From contig NZ_FRBX01000001.1 in NCBI RefSeq assembly GCF_900142715.1, positions 1,426,001 to 1,490,000 of the forward strand: a DNA stretch of 64,000 nt. The letters are read 5' to 3'. Source of the stretch: Flavobacterium pectinovorum. GTDB taxonomy: Bacteria; Bacteroidota; Bacteroidia; Flavobacteriales; Flavobacteriaceae. This document shows positions 8,510 through 17,668 of this stretch, one piece after another. A model generated the notes under the pieces. The model did not search any database. It saw only the letters and a program-made list of their open reading frames with translations, and had not been told where the DNA came from. Every line of letters starts with the position of its first letter. The first letter of the stretch is position 1. The translations under genes and the position numbers were made by a program.

Positions 8510-9889
8510 ATGAAACAACTTTCTTTTAAAAATAGAATTGCCTTAAATTATATTATTACAACTGGTTTACTGATTTTAGTAGTTTTCTCAGTCATTTATT
8601 CTATTGTAAAACATACTGTTTACAGCGATATTGATGAAAATCTAAAAGCTGAAATTAAAAACCATCTAGCTGAAATTAAAGTCGAAGGAAACAAAGTAAT
8701 CCTAATTGATAAAGAAGAGTGGGATGAACGGGAACACAATACTGTTGATGTAAATCCTGTTTTTGTTGAATTCCTGGATTTAAATAAAAAAATTATTGAA
8801 AAAGCTCCCAATTTAAAGTCTCAGGCACTTGAATTTAAGGATTCTGTAGAAGATTACGAACTTTTTGATACCAAAATGGGAGATCACGCGATCAGGCAAA
8901 TTCAGGTTCCGCTAAATGTAAAAAACAAAAAAATAGGATATATAATTGTAGCTATGTCATTGGCCGATTCAAAATCGGTGCTTAATAACTTGTTTGACAT
9001 TATGTGCTTGTCGTTTCTGGCAATTTTATTATTGCTGTTTTTTATAGCGAGATTCTTCGCTGGCAGAAGTATAAAACCCATAAATTCGATAATTAATACT
9101 TCGAGAATTATTACAAAAGATAATTTAAAAATACGGATTCCGCTGCCTAAAACGCGGGATGAATTATATACACTTTCAGGAACCATAAACAATTTATTAG
9201 AGCGGATTGAAGACACAATTGAACGCGAAAAACAATTCACATCTGATGCTTCACATGAATTAAGAACGCCTTTAACCGTTATTAAAGGAACACTTGAAGT
9301 ATTAATTCGTAAACCTCGTGATAATAAAGAATACGAAGAGAAAATAAATTACTGTATTAAAGAAGTAGATCATTTAAATACGCTCGTAGATCAGCTTTTA
9401 TTGATGGCTCGTTACGAAAATCAAAAGCAGAATATACAAACAGAATCGGTATATCTGAATGCTCTTATTCTGGATGTTTTAACCTTAAATGCAGAGAAAA
9501 TAAAGGTTAAAAATCTCAACATTAAATTTGATGCCCAACAGGATTTTTATGTAAAATCAGATAATTTTTTAGTAATTACTATTTTAAGAAACTTATTATC
9601 GAATGCTTTAAAATATACGAATGATAATGGCGAAGTTTCGATTTTACTTTCGGAACAGAATAACAAAACAGTCTGTAAAATTTCTGATAACGGAATCGGG
9701 ATTGAAAAAACAGATTTAGAATCGGTTTTTAGTCCTTTCTTTAGATCTGGTTCGACGGAACATCCGGAAATTAAAGGAACAGGATTGGGGCTGTCTATCG
9801 TAAAAAGAATTACAGAATTGCTTCAGGTGGAGTTTAAAATTGATAGTAAAATAGGAGAAGGAACCACGGTAATTTTGATATTCAGCTAA
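8510..9889 (+). CDS. Sensor histidine kinase
   Basis: A 459-residue membrane histidine kinase. Two membrane segments (about residues 10-32 and 160-182) bracket an extracytoplasmic sensor of about 125 residues with no recognisable ligand motif. A HAMP linker follows (about 183-235), then the HisKA domain with phosphoacceptor His249 in SDASHELRTP. The ATPase domain has its N box around NLLSNALKYT, the G1 box SDNGIGIEK and G2 box KGTGLGLSIVKR. The gene starts directly after the response regulator's stop. No target genes can be inferred; the adjacent his operon has its own leader control and is probably unrelated. Confidence 0.95.
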   Translation: MKQLSFKNRIALNYIITTGLLILVVFSVIYSIVKHTVYSDIDENLKAEIKNHLAEIKVEGNKVILIDKEEWDEREHNTVDVNPVFVEFLDLNKKIIEKAPNLKSQALEFKDSVEDYELFDTKMGDHAIRQIQVPLNVKNKKIGYIIVAMSLADSKSVLNNLFDIMCLSFLAILLLLFFIARFFAGRSIKPINSIINTSRIITKDNLKIRIPLPKTRDELYTLSGTINNLLERIEDTIEREKQFTSDASHELRTPLTVIKGTLEVLIRKPRDNKEYEEKINYCIKEVDHLNTLVDQLLLMARYENQKQNIQTESVYLNALILDVLTLNAEKIKVKNLNIKFDAQQDFYVKSDNFLVITILRNLLSNALKYTNDNGEVSILLSEQNNKTVCKISDNGIGIEKTDLESVFSPFFRSGSTEHPEIKGTGLGLSIVKRITELLQVEFKIDSKIGEGTTVILIFS

Positions 9890-9983
9890 ATTTTGAAAAC
9901 GTTATAGTAAATTGAAAAAATGTAATAAAACTAGTAGCTGTGAACTTTTTTAACAATAAACTATCGTTAAGTTAAATTAAAAA

Positions 9984-10015
9984 TTGCTTTTTTATGAAAT
10001 TATCTTTTATATTTG
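9984..10015 (+). promoter_or_regulatory. Promoter of the his operon
   Basis: TATATTTG at 10008-10015 fits the Bacteroidota -7 box, with TTG at 9984-9986 spaced 21 bases upstream (slightly long). Transcription would start near 10022, placing the whole leader peptide and attenuator in the 5' leader. Confidence 0.65.
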
Positions 10016-10049
10016 CAACCGAATCAAAGAATAAAACAAAACACAAATC

Positions 10050-10109
10050 ATGATTTCAATTCAATTACATCATCATCATTTTCATTATTGCTCTCAGGCG
10101 ATGTGTTAA
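10050..10109 (+). CDS. his operon leader peptide
   Basis: A 19-codon frame, MISIQLHHHHFHYCSQAMC, with four consecutive CAT codons and a fifth after one Phe. It sits about 28 bases after the predicted transcription start and about 30 bases before an intrinsic terminator preceding hisG. This is the classical layout of histidine attenuation: ribosome stalling at the His codons when charged tRNA-His is scarce should prevent formation of the terminator. The peptide itself probably has no other function. It is too short for routine gene finders. Confidence 0.9.
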   Translation: MISIQLHHHHFHYCSQAMC

Positions 10110-10136
10110 TGGTATGCATGTAAATCATCATATTTT

Positions 10137-10169
10137 AAAACCCGTTTGAGTACATCAAACGGGTTTTTT
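10137..10169 (+). terminator. his attenuator terminator
   Basis: The stem CCCGTTTGA (10141-10149) pairs with TCAAACGGG (10155-10163) over a GTACA loop, extended by AAAA/TTTT and followed by a T tract. Its left arm and loop (10144-10154) are also perfectly complementary to 11 bases at 10183-10193, just before hisG. I did not find a convincing classical antiterminator upstream. Confidence 0.88.
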
Positions 10170-10219
10170 AATTCTTATCCTTTGTACTCAAACTATTAAT
10201 TTCAACAAAAACTAAAAAA

Positions 10220-11077
10220 ATGAGTACTTTAAAAATTGCAATTCAAAAATCAGGTCGTTTAAACGAAGACAGCATTCAGATCTTAAAAGATTGCGGAATT
10301 TCGATCAACAACGGAAACGATCAGTTAAAAGCAGAAGCTTCCAATTTTCCTTTAGAAGTTTTATACTTGAGAAACTCAGACATTCCTCAGTATTTAATCG
10401 ATGGAGTAGTAGATCTTGCCATTGTTGGCGATAATTTATTGGTAGAAAAAGGAAAACATATTGAAGTAATCCAAAAACTTGGATTCTCAAAATGCAAAGT
10501 TTCTGTAGCTGTTCCTAAAACTTTTGAGTACAATTCGATTCAGGATTTAGCAGGTTTACGTATTGCAACTTCCTATCCCAATACGGTAAACGAATACTTT
10601 AATTCTTTTGGTTTAAGTGTTGATATTCACCAAATTTCAGGTTCTGTAGAAATCGCACCAAACATTGGTCTTGCAGATGCTATCGTTGATATTGTTTCAA
10701 GCGGAAGCACTTTATTCAAAAACAATTTGAGAGAAGTCGAAGTAATTTTGAAAAGTGAAGCAGTTTTAGCCGTTTCACCAAAAGTTTCTCCTGAGATTCA
10801 AAAACACATCGATACTTTAAAATTCAGAATACAATCTGTTTTAAGAGCCCGAAATTCAAAATACATTTTAATGAACGTTCCAAACGATAAAATCGATGAA
10901 ATTGGGAAAATTTTACCGGTTTTACGAAGCTTAACCGTTTTGCCATTGGCTCAGGAAGGCTGGAGCAGTGTACACTCTGTAATTGATAAAGACACTTTTT
11001 GGGACGTAATCGACAAACTAAAAGAAGCCGGAGCCGAAGGAATTTTAGTTTGCCCAATTGAGAAAATGGTTCTTTAG
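10220..11077 (+). CDS. hisG: ATP phosphoribosyltransferase HisG (long form)
   Basis: First enzyme of histidine synthesis, joining PRPP and ATP to give phosphoribosyl-ATP. At 285 residues it is the long form: a two-lobed catalytic part (ALKIAIQKSGRLNEDS at the start; DAIVDIVSSGSTLFKNNL near residue 155 for PRPP binding) plus a C-terminal ACT-like regulatory domain (about 210-285, GWSSVHSVIDKDTFWDVIDK). The long form needs no HisZ and is feedback-inhibited by histidine in known members. It leads the operon, 50 bases after the attenuator, so both its expression and activity are likely histidine-controlled. Confidence 0.97.
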   Translation: MSTLKIAIQKSGRLNEDSIQILKDCGISINNGNDQLKAEASNFPLEVLYLRNSDIPQYLIDGVVDLAIVGDNLLVEKGKHIEVIQKLGFSKCKVSVAVPKTFEYNSIQDLAGLRIATSYPNTVNEYFNSFGLSVDIHQISGSVEIAPNIGLADAIVDIVSSGSTLFKNNLREVEVILKSEAVLAVSPKVSPEIQKHIDTLKFRIQSVLRARNSKYILMNVPNDKIDEIGKILPVLRSLTVLPLAQEGWSSVHSVIDKDTFWDVIDKLKEAGAEGILVCPIEKMVL

Positions 11078-11087
11078 GGCTTTGCCC

Positions 11088-11170
11088 GCTTTAGGCTTTA
11101 GGCAATATGCTTTAAGCCAAAAAAACATAAAGTTAATAAAGCTTAAAGCCTACAGCTTATAGCTTAAAGC
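11088..11170. repeat. Intra-operon hairpin, GCTTTAAGC family
   Basis: Arms 11088-11117 and 11141-11170 are about 30 bases each and match at 24 of 30 positions. The arms are built from GCTTTAGGC/GCTTTAAGC units. It fills the hisG-hisD gap. Confidence 0.8.
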
Positions 11171-11179
11171 AAAAAATAA

Positions 11180-12463
11180 ATGAATAAAATAGACAATCCA
11201 AAACCAGAAACCTGGTCAGAAATATTAAAAAGACCAACCAAAACAATCGATGATATCGAAGTTACGGTAAAAGAAATTTTTAAAGAAGTACAGAAAAAAG
11301 GAGATGAAGCTGTAGCAAAATACACTTCAATTTTCGACGGAATTACTTTAGAAAATTACGCAGTTACTCCGGCAGAAATCGAAGAAGCTATTAGTTTAAT
11401 TTCAAGCGAATTAAAAGAGGCGATTCAGTTAGCAAAAGACAATATTTATAAATTTCACGCGGCTCAAAAAACAGACAGAATTTCTATAGAAACAATTGAA
11501 GGAGTAAATTGCTGGCAGGAAAAACGTCCAATTCAGAAAATAGGATTGTATATTCCGGGTGGAACGGCGCCTTTGTTTTCGACCGTTTTGATGCTTGCTG
11601 TTCCTGCAGAAATTGCTGGTTCTAAAGAAATTGTATTATGTTCGCCACCGGATAAAAACGGAAAAATAAATCCTGCAATTTTGTATGCAGCCAATTTGTG
11701 CGGCGTTACCAAAATATTAAAAGTAGGCGGGATTCAGGCGATTGCCGGAATGACATTTGGAACGAAATCAATCCCAAAAGTATACAAGATCTTTGGACCG
11801 GGAAATCAGTTTGTAACTGTGGCAAAACAATTGGCAACTCAGTTTGGTGTTGCGATTGATATGCCTGCAGGGCCATCAGAATTGTTAGTTGTGGCTGATG
11901 ATACTGCCGTTCCTGCATTTGTGGCTTCAGATCTATTATCTCAGGCAGAACACGGAACAGATAGTCAGGTTATTTTGGTTTCGACTTCGAAAAGATTAAT
12001 TGATGCTGTCGAAAACGAAATTCAAATTCAAATTGAAGAGCTTCCGAGAAAAGAAATTGCCAAAAAAGCAATTGAAAATTCAAAATTGATTTATGTGCAA
12101 AACGATCAGATCGCTTTGGATTTAATCAACGAATATGGACCGGAACACTTTATTATCTGTTCAGAATTTGATGATTTCTATTGCAACGGAATTGTAAACG
12201 CCGGTTCGGTTTTTATTGGGAATTATACGCCTGAAAGTGCCGGAGATTATGCTTCAGGAACCAATCATACTTTGCCAACAAACGGATATGCAAAGAATTA
12301 CAGCGGTGTTAATCTGGATAGTTTTATGAAATCAATGACTTTTCAGAAAATAACAGAAAAAGGAATTCAAAATATCGGCGGCGCCATTGAAGTTATGGCT
12401 GAAGCCGAGGGTTTACAGGCACATAAAAATGCTGTTACCTTGAGATTGAAGAGTTTAGAGTAA
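11180..12463 (+). CDS. hisD: Histidinol dehydrogenase HisD
   Basis: Catalyses the last two steps of the pathway, oxidising histidinol to histidine with two NAD. Length 427 residues is standard. Family signatures are clear: IGLYIPGGTAPLFSTVLM (about residue 120), KIFGPGNQFVTVAKQL (about 210), the stretch DMPAGPSELLVVAD (about 235), AEHGTDSQVILVS with zinc-binding Gln and His (about 258), and GPEHFIICSE, followed by the C-terminal EGLQAHKNAVTLRL. It is separated from hisG by a repeat hairpin and transcribed with it. Confidence 0.97.
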   Translation: MNKIDNPKPETWSEILKRPTKTIDDIEVTVKEIFKEVQKKGDEAVAKYTSIFDGITLENYAVTPAEIEEAISLISSELKEAIQLAKDNIYKFHAAQKTDRISIETIEGVNCWQEKRPIQKIGLYIPGGTAPLFSTVLMLAVPAEIAGSKEIVLCSPPDKNGKINPAILYAANLCGVTKILKVGGIQAIAGMTFGTKSIPKVYKIFGPGNQFVTVAKQLATQFGVAIDMPAGPSELLVVADDTAVPAFVASDLLSQAEHGTDSQVILVSTSKRLIDAVENEIQIQIEELPRKEIAKKAIENSKLIYVQNDQIALDLINEYGPEHFIICSEFDDFYCNGIVNAGSVFIGNYTPESAGDYASGTNHTLPTNGYAKNYSGVNLDSFMKSMTFQKITEKGIQNIGGAIEVMAEAEGLQAHKNAVTLRLKSLE

Positions 12464-12563
12464 AGAAAATAGAATAAAGAGTATAGAATAAAGAGTATAG
12501 AATAAAGAATATAGAGAATTATGCAGATACAATGAGAAGTCTATTCTCTTTATTCTATTTTCT
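12464..12563. repeat. Intra-operon hairpin, AGAATAAAGAGTAT family
   Basis: Three tandem 14-base units (AGAATAAAGAGTAT twice, then a variant) from 12471. The left arm 12464-12486 pairs with 12541-12563 at 22 of 23 positions. It fills the hisD-hisC gap. Confidence 0.85.
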
Positions 12564-12584
12564 ATATTCTAAAAAATTAAGATA

Positions 12585-13631
12585 ATGAAATTCGATATAA
12601 ATACAATAACACGTGAAAACGTAAAAACATTAAAGCCGTATTCTTCTGCGCGAGATGAGTTTGAAGATTTTGATACTGCACAAATGATTTTTTTGGATGC
12701 CAATGAAAATCCGTTTCAAAATGGTGTAAACCGCTATCCTGATCCGCAGCAGAGTTCTGTTAAGGCGATTTTGGCAAAGAATAAAATGGTAAAATCAAGT
12801 CAGATTTTATTAGGAAACGGAAGCGACGAAGTTTTAGATTTACTTTTCAGGGCTTTTTGTGAGCCAAAAACAGATAATATTATCTCACTACCGCCAACTT
12901 ATGGAATGTACGGTGTTTTGGCAAACATTAATGCAGTAGAAAATAGAGAAATTTTGCTTTCGACAGATTTTCAGCCGCAAGTAGAGAAAATTTTAGAAGC
13001 TGTAGATGAAAAAACAAAAATCATCTTTTTATGTTCGCCAAATAACCCAACAGGAAATTCTTTTTCTGATGAAAGCGTTGTAAAATTGCTTCAGAATTTT
13101 AAAGGCTTGGTTGTAATTGATGAAGCTTATATTGACTTTTCAGCCAAGGAAAGCTGGTTAACAGAAATTGATGAATATCCAAATTTGGTGATTACACAAA
13201 CGCTTTCAAAAGCATACGGTTTGGCGGGAATTCGCATGGGAATTTGTTATGCTTCTGAGGCTGTAATTTCAGTTTTAAACAAAATAAAACCGCCTTACAA
13301 TGTAAACGAATTAACGCAGCAAAGAGCAATTGAACGTTTGAAAGATTCGGATAAAATAAAACAGGAAATAGCTTCTATTATTGAACAAAGAGAAGAGTTG
13401 CTTAAAGTTTTACTTGAGGTAAATTTTGTGGAAAAAGTATATCCTACAGAAGCGAATTTTGTTTTGGTGAAAGTAGACAATGCCAACAAAAGATACGATG
13501 AATTAATTGCAAAAGGAATTGTAATTCGTAACAGAACAACTCAGCCTTTATGCGAAAACTGTCTGCGTTTTACGATTGGAATTCCAGAGGAAAATGCTAT
13601 TTTGATTAAAGAATTAAAGTTATTGAAATAG
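12585..13631 (+). CDS. hisC: Histidinol-phosphate aminotransferase HisC
   Basis: PLP enzyme converting imidazole acetol phosphate and glutamate to histidinol phosphate. It has 348 residues and the fold-type I pattern: LGNGSDEVLDLLFRAFC (cofactor phosphate site, about residue 84), LCSPNNPTGNSF (about 150), VVIDEAYIDF (about 175), the PLP lysine in TQTLSKAYGLAGIRMG (about 210), and the substrate arginine near LRFTIGIPEEN at the C-terminus. Flanked on both sides by AGAATAAAG-type hairpins within the operon. Confidence 0.96.
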   Translation: MKFDINTITRENVKTLKPYSSARDEFEDFDTAQMIFLDANENPFQNGVNRYPDPQQSSVKAILAKNKMVKSSQILLGNGSDEVLDLLFRAFCEPKTDNIISLPPTYGMYGVLANINAVENREILLSTDFQPQVEKILEAVDEKTKIIFLCSPNNPTGNSFSDESVVKLLQNFKGLVVIDEAYIDFSAKESWLTEIDEYPNLVITQTLSKAYGLAGIRMGICYASEAVISVLNKIKPPYNVNELTQQRAIERLKDSDKIKQEIASIIEQREELLKVLLEVNFVEKVYPTEANFVLVKVDNANKRYDELIAKGIVIRNRTTQPLCENCLRFTIGIPEENAILIKELKLLK

Positions 13632-13637
13632 GAAAAT

Positions 13638-13735
13638 AGAATAAAGAATATAGAGAAAAGAACGAATAAAAAAAATGTAACAACTTTAGATATAGAATGA
13701 AAAGTCTATTCTCTTTACTCTATATTCTTTATTCT
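13638..13735. repeat. Intra-operon hairpin, AGAATAAAG family
   Basis: AGAATAAAGAATATAGAG (13638-13655) is perfectly complementary to 13718-13735. Related units continue into the loop. It fills the hisC-hisB gap and is a relative of the preceding gap's cassette. Confidence 0.85.
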
Positions 13736-13748
13736 CAAAATATAAAAT

Positions 13749-14885
13749 ATGAAAAAAGTACTTTTTATCGATCGTGATGGAACGATTGTTTTAGAACCTG
13801 AAAATTATCAGTTAGATGCTTTGGATAAACTAGAATTTTATCCAAAAGCTTTTCAATATCTGGCTAAAATTGTCAGTGAATTAGATTATGAATTGGCAAT
13901 GGTAACCAATCAGGACGGTTTGGGAACGGATAGTTTTCCGGAAGATACGTTTTGGCCAACGCAGAATTTTATTCTAAAAGCCTTTGAAAATGAAGGAGTT
14001 TTGTTTGATGAAATTTTTGTAGACCGATCTTTTCCGGAAGATAACTTGCCAACACGCAAGCCAAGAACGGGAATGCTGACAAAATATCTTGATAATCCGC
14101 AATACGATTTGGCGAATTCTTTTGTTTTGGGAGACCGTTTAACGGATGTTGAATTGGCGAAAAACCTTGGCGCAAAAGCGATTTTCATGAATATGACTGA
14201 CGGAATTGGAAGTAATGAAATTTCGACGAAAAGAGAGGAACTGAACGATACAATTATCTTGCAGACAACAGATTGGAAGAGGATTTATGAGTTTTTGAAA
14301 CTCGAAGCGCGTTCAGCATCGATTACACGTAAAACCAATGAAACGGATATTTTTATCGATTTGAATCTGGACGGAACTGGAAAAAGTAAAATTGAAACCG
14401 GAATTGCTTTCTTTGATCATATGTTGGATCAGATTTCGCGTCACGGTCAAATGGATTTGGAAATTTTGGTAAAAGGTGATTTGGAGGTTGATGAACACCA
14501 CACGATTGAAGATACCGCAATTGCTTTAGGCGAAGTTTTTGCAAAAGCATTAGGAAACAAATTAGGAATTGAGCGATACGGATTTTGCCTTCCGATGGAT
14601 GATTGTTTAGCGCAGGTTGCTATTGATTTTGGTGGAAGAAACTGGCTGGTCTGGGAAACGGAATTTAAACGCGAAATGGTAGGTAAAATGCCAACAGAGA
14701 TGTTCTATCACTTCTTTAAGTCCTTCTCTGACGGTGCAAAGGCCAACATCAACATCAAAGCCGAAGGAACAAACGAACACCACAAAATTGAAGCGATTTT
14801 TAAAGCTTTTGCGAAAGCAATAAAAGTAGCGGTGAAAAGAGATACAGAAAAAATGATTTTGCCTTCGACAAAGGGAATGCTTTAG
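13749..14885 (+). CDS. hisB: Bifunctional HisB: histidinol-phosphatase / IGP dehydratase
   Basis: A fusion of 378 residues. Residues 1-165 are a HAD phosphatase (nucleophile in FIDRDGTIV, then [12 protein letters not shown] and the metal-site segment [13 protein letters not shown]) that removes phosphate from histidinol phosphate. Residues 185-378 are imidazoleglycerol-phosphate dehydratase, with manganese-binding histidines in [27 protein letters not shown] and [14 protein letters not shown]. Thus steps 6 and 8 of the pathway are on one chain, as in E. coli and most Bacteroidota. No frame disruption is seen. Confidence 0.97.
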   Translation: MKKVLFIDRDGTIVLEPENYQLDALDKLEFYPKAFQYLAKIVSELDYELAMVTNQDGLGTDSFPEDTFWPTQNFILKAFENEGVLFDEIFVDRSFPEDNLPTRKPRTGMLTKYLDNPQYDLANSFVLGDRLTDVELAKNLGAKAIFMNMTDGIGSNEISTKREELNDTIILQTTDWKRIYEFLKLEARSASITRKTNETDIFIDLNLDGTGKSKIETGIAFFDHMLDQISRHGQMDLEILVKGDLEVDEHHTIEDTAIALGEVFAKALGNKLGIERYGFCLPMDDCLAQVAIDFGGRNWLVWETEFKREMVGKMPTEMFYHFFKSFSDGAKANINIKAEGTNEHHKIEAIFKAFAKAIKVAVKRDTEKMILPSTKGML

Positions 14886-14895
14886 GTTAAAAATT

Positions 14896-14959
14896 GTTTC
14901 AAGTTTCAAGTTTCAAGTTCTGCACAGCAACCTGAAACCTGAAACTTGAAACCTGAAAC
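14896..14959. repeat. Intra-operon hairpin, GTTTCAA/G family
   Basis: Left arm 14896-14919 is three and a half copies of GTTTCAA. The right arm to 14959 is the complement built from GTTTCAG/GTTTCAA, matching at 22 of 24 positions. It fills the hisB-hisH gap. The same family occurs at 31468-31537, 44995-45147 and 48997-49130. Confidence 0.87.
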
Positions 14960-14967
14960 AAAAGATA

Positions 14968-15558
14968 ATGAAAATAGTAATTATAAATTACGGAGCAGGA
15001 AATATCCAGAGCATCATGTTTGCTATTGAAAGACTGGGTTTTAAGGCGATTTTGAGTAATAATCCTGAAGAAATTCTGGCAGCTGATAAAGTTATTTTTC
15101 CTGGTGTAGGCGAGGCGAGTTCTGCAATGGCTAAACTTAGAGAAAGCGGTTTGGATAGTTTGATTCCGAAATTGAAACAGCCGGTTTTGGGTATTTGCCT
15201 TGGTATGCAATTGATGTGCAAATCATCTGAAGAAGGAAACACCAAAGGTTTGGGGATTTTTGATGTTGATGTTATTAAATTTACTTCAAAAGTAAAAGTG
15301 CCCCAAATGGGATGGAACCAGATTTATGATTTAAAATCGGATTTGTTTAAAGGAATTTCGGAGAATGAATTCATGTATTTGGTGCATAGTTTTTACGCCC
15401 CAAATTGCGATGAAGCCATTGCTACTACGGATTATGAACTGGAATATGCTTCGGCTTTACAAAAAGATAATTTTTACGGAACTCAGTTTCACCCGGAAAA
15501 AAGTGGTGCGGTTGGGGAGAAAATACTGGAAAACTTTTTGAAAATTCCAATTTCTTAA
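14968..15558 (+). CDS. hisH: Imidazole glycerol phosphate synthase glutaminase subunit HisH
   Basis: Class I glutamine amidotransferase of 196 residues that supplies ammonia to HisF. The nucleophile is Cys77 in VLGICLGMQLMCK, and the catalytic His/Glu pair is in GTQFHPEKSGAVG near residue 172. The oxyanion-strand region PGVGEASSAM is also intact. It works as a heterodimer with HisF, encoded three genes downstream after hisA and a NIPSNAP gene. Confidence 0.97.
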   Translation: MKIVIINYGAGNIQSIMFAIERLGFKAILSNNPEEILAADKVIFPGVGEASSAMAKLRESGLDSLIPKLKQPVLGICLGMQLMCKSSEEGNTKGLGIFDVDVIKFTSKVKVPQMGWNQIYDLKSDLFKGISENEFMYLVHSFYAPNCDEAIATTDYELEYASALQKDNFYGTQFHPEKSGAVGEKILENFLKIPIS

Positions 15559-15657
15559 ATTCCAAATTCCAATTGCAATATCAAAAATCAATTTCAATCA
15601 AAATATCAATTTTAGAAAATCAGAAATTTAAATAATTTAAAATCTAAAATATCAAAA
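15541..15657. repeat. AATTCCA-unit repeat in the hisH-hisA gap
   Basis: AAATTCCAAATTCCAATT at the hisH end begins a run of related AT-rich units (TCAAAAATCAATTT, AATATCAATTTTAG). No clear complementary arm was found here, so this may be a decayed or half cassette. Confidence 0.55.
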
Positions 15658-16383
15658 ATGAGAATAATACCAGCCATAGATATCATCGACGGAAAATGTG
15701 TTCGCTTATCAAAAGGGGATTACGATACCAAAATAATTTACAATGAAAATCCGCTTGAAGTTGCGAAATCATTTGAAGCGCACGGAATCGAATATTTACA
15801 TTTAGTAGATCTTGATGGAGCAAAATCGAGCAAAATCGTTAATTATAAAATATTAGAACAAATTTCGAATCAAACCAGTTTGAAAATTGATTTTGGCGGA
15901 GGCTTAAAATCTGATGACGATTTGAGAATTGCTTTTGAAAGCGGTGCAAACCAAATAACCGGCGGAAGTATTGCCGTAAAAAACAGAGCCATTTTCGAAA
16001 AATGGATTTCAGAATACGGATCTGATAAAATTATTTTGGGCGCTGATGCAAAAGACGAAAAAATAGCAGTTTCAGGTTGGTTAGAAGATTCAAATGAAGA
16101 TTTGATTCCGTTTATTCAGGATTATCAAACCAAAGGAATTCAGTACGTTATTTGTACCGATATTGCCAAAGACGGAATGCTGGAAGGACCAAGTTTTGAT
16201 TTGTACGAGAAAATTTTAGCAGAAGCCAAAGGTGTAAAACTAATTGCTTCGGGAGGAATTTCAACTTTTGACGAACTCCCAAAATTAGCCGAATTAGGCT
16301 GTGAAGGAACAATCATTGGGAAAGCAATTTATGAAGGTAGAATCACTCTTAAACAATTGGAGAATTATATAATTAGAAAATAA
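15658..16383 (+). CDS. hisA: ProFAR isomerase HisA
   Basis: A TIM-barrel Amadori isomerase of 241 residues converting ProFAR to PRFAR. The two half-barrel phosphate motifs typical of HisA are visible: [20 protein letters not shown] at the start with the catalytic Asp near residue 8, [12 protein letters not shown] (about 80), the second catalytic Asp in [11 protein letters not shown] (about 169) and [13 protein letters not shown] (about 198). It shares ancestry with hisF. Length and motifs are standard. Confidence 0.96.
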   Translation: MRIIPAIDIIDGKCVRLSKGDYDTKIIYNENPLEVAKSFEAHGIEYLHLVDLDGAKSSKIVNYKILEQISNQTSLKIDFGGGLKSDDDLRIAFESGANQITGGSIAVKNRAIFEKWISEYGSDKIILGADAKDEKIAVSGWLEDSNEDLIPFIQDYQTKGIQYVICTDIAKDGMLEGPSFDLYEKILAEAKGVKLIASGGISTFDELPKLAELGCEGTIIGKAIYEGRITLKQLENYIIRK

Positions 16384-16412
16384 GAATCAATTAGATAATG
16401 TGTCAATTAGAA

Positions 16413-16452
16413 AATTAGATAATTATTTAAATACGCTTAAAATTATCTAATT
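16413..16452. repeat. Intra-operon hairpin, AATTAGATAATT family
   Basis: AATTAGATAATT (16413-16424) pairs perfectly with 16441-16452. Looser pairing extends outward through CAATTAG units on both sides. Confidence 0.75.
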
Positions 16453-16487
16453 GACTAATTATCTCATTGTCACATTAAAAATATATT

Positions 16488-16799
16488 ATGATAACATGTC
16501 ACTTAAAATACGTTATAGATCCTTATCAATTATCCGTTTTTGAGGATTACGGCAAAAGATGGATTAAGATTGTAAATCGTTTGGGAGGCCAACATCATGG
16601 TTATTTTATGCCATCGGAAGGAGCAAATAATATTGCTTATGCATTGTTTTCTTTTCCGAGTTTAACAGCTTATGAAAATTACCGAAAGCAAATGTTTTCG
16701 AAAGATGATAAAGAATGCGTAGAAGCTTTTAAACTTGCAGAAGATACCAGATGTATCATCAGTTACGAGAGAACTTTCTTGAGTCCTGTATTCGAGTAA
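16488..16799 (+). CDS. NIPSNAP-family protein embedded in the his operon
   Basis: A 103-residue soluble protein beginning ITCHLKYVIDPYQLSVFEDY, the NIPSNAP ferredoxin-like (dimeric alpha-beta barrel) pattern, with YGKRWIKIVNRLGGQHHGYF and FSFPSLTAYENYRKQM following. NIPSNAP proteins have no agreed biochemical role. It lies between hisA and hisF, in the same direction, each gap carrying an AATTAGAT hairpin. Nothing in it points to histidine synthesis; it may be a passenger or an accessory protein. Confidence 0.88.
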   Translation: MITCHLKYVIDPYQLSVFEDYGKRWIKIVNRLGGQHHGYFMPSEGANNIAYALFSFPSLTAYENYRKQMFSKDDKECVEAFKLAEDTRCIISYERTFLSPVFE

Positions 16800-16819
16800 A
16801 GAAAATTAGATAATGAGAA

Positions 16820-16876
16820 AATTAGATAATTAGATAATTTTATGCGTTTCGTGAAAAATTATCTAATTATCTAATT
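16820..16876. repeat. Intra-operon hairpin with perfect 22-base arms, AATTAGAT family
   Basis: Arms 16820-16841 and 16855-16876 are perfectly complementary across 22 bases, built from AATTAGAT units, with a 13-base loop. It fills the NIPSNAP-hisF gap. Confidence 0.88.
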
Positions 16877-16898
16877 CTCAAATTAACACATTAAATTA

Positions 16899-17654
16899 AT
16901 GTTAGCAAAAAGAATCATTCCTTGTTTGGATATAAAAAACGGAAGAACCGTGAAAGGCATTAATTTCGTTGACTTGCGCGATGCGGGAGATCCTGTAGAA
17001 CTGGCAGAAATTTATTCGGCTGAAGGAGCCGATGAATTGGTTTTTCTCGATATTTCTGCAACAGAAGAACGTCGAAAAACGTTGGTGAATATGGTGCGAA
17101 GCGTTGCAGAAAAAATCAATATTCCGTTTACGGTTGGCGGTGGAATTTCATCCGTTGAAGATGTTGAAATCCTGCTGAATAACGGCGCTGATAAAGTCTC
17201 TATTAATTCATCGGCAGTAAAAAATCCGCAATTGATTAATGATTTAGCCCAGAAATTCGGAAGTCAGTGCGTTGTTGTCGCTATAGACGCCAAACAAATT
17301 AACGGACAATGGATTGTACATTTGGTTGGCGGAAAAGTTCCAACTGAATTAAATTTATTTGATTGGGCTGTAGAAGTGGCAGAACGTGGTGCAGGTGAAA
17401 TTTTATTCACTTCAATGGATAATGATGGTACTAAAAACGGTTTTGCAAACGAAGCTTTGGCTAAACTTTCAGAACTAATTAATATTCCGATTATTGCTTC
17501 TGGCGGAGCGGGAAATATTCAGCATTTTGTTGATTCTTTTAAAGAAGGAAAAGCAGATGCAGCTTTGGCGGCGAGCGTTTTTCACTTTAAGGAGATTGAA
17601 ATTAAGGGTTTGAAAGAAGAATTGAGGAAGAATGATATTGAGGTAAGGATTTAG
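16899..17654 (+). CDS. hisF: Imidazole glycerol phosphate synthase cyclase subunit HisF
   Basis: TIM-barrel synthase of 251 residues that converts PRFAR and ammonia to IGP and AICAR. Motifs are [19 protein letters not shown] (general acid/base Asp near residue 11), [20 protein letters not shown] (about 77), [13 protein letters not shown] (Asp near 130), [14 protein letters not shown] (about 172) and [13 protein letters not shown]. It partners with HisH. All key residues appear present. Confidence 0.97.
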   Translation: MLAKRIIPCLDIKNGRTVKGINFVDLRDAGDPVELAEIYSAEGADELVFLDISATEERRKTLVNMVRSVAEKINIPFTVGGGISSVEDVEILLNNGADKVSINSSAVKNPQLINDLAQKFGSQCVVVAIDAKQINGQWIVHLVGGKVPTELNLFDWAVEVAERGAGEILFTSMDNDGTKNGFANEALAKLSELINIPIIASGGAGNIQHFVDSFKEGKADAALAASVFHFKEIEIKGLKEELRKNDIEVRI

Positions 17655-17668
17655 AAGCAAGAAGCAAG

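Noticed and set aside
12471..12512. Tandem 14-base repeats considered as CRISPR-like
   Set aside because: Units are contiguous without spacers, too short, and pair with an inverted arm; no cas genes are present.
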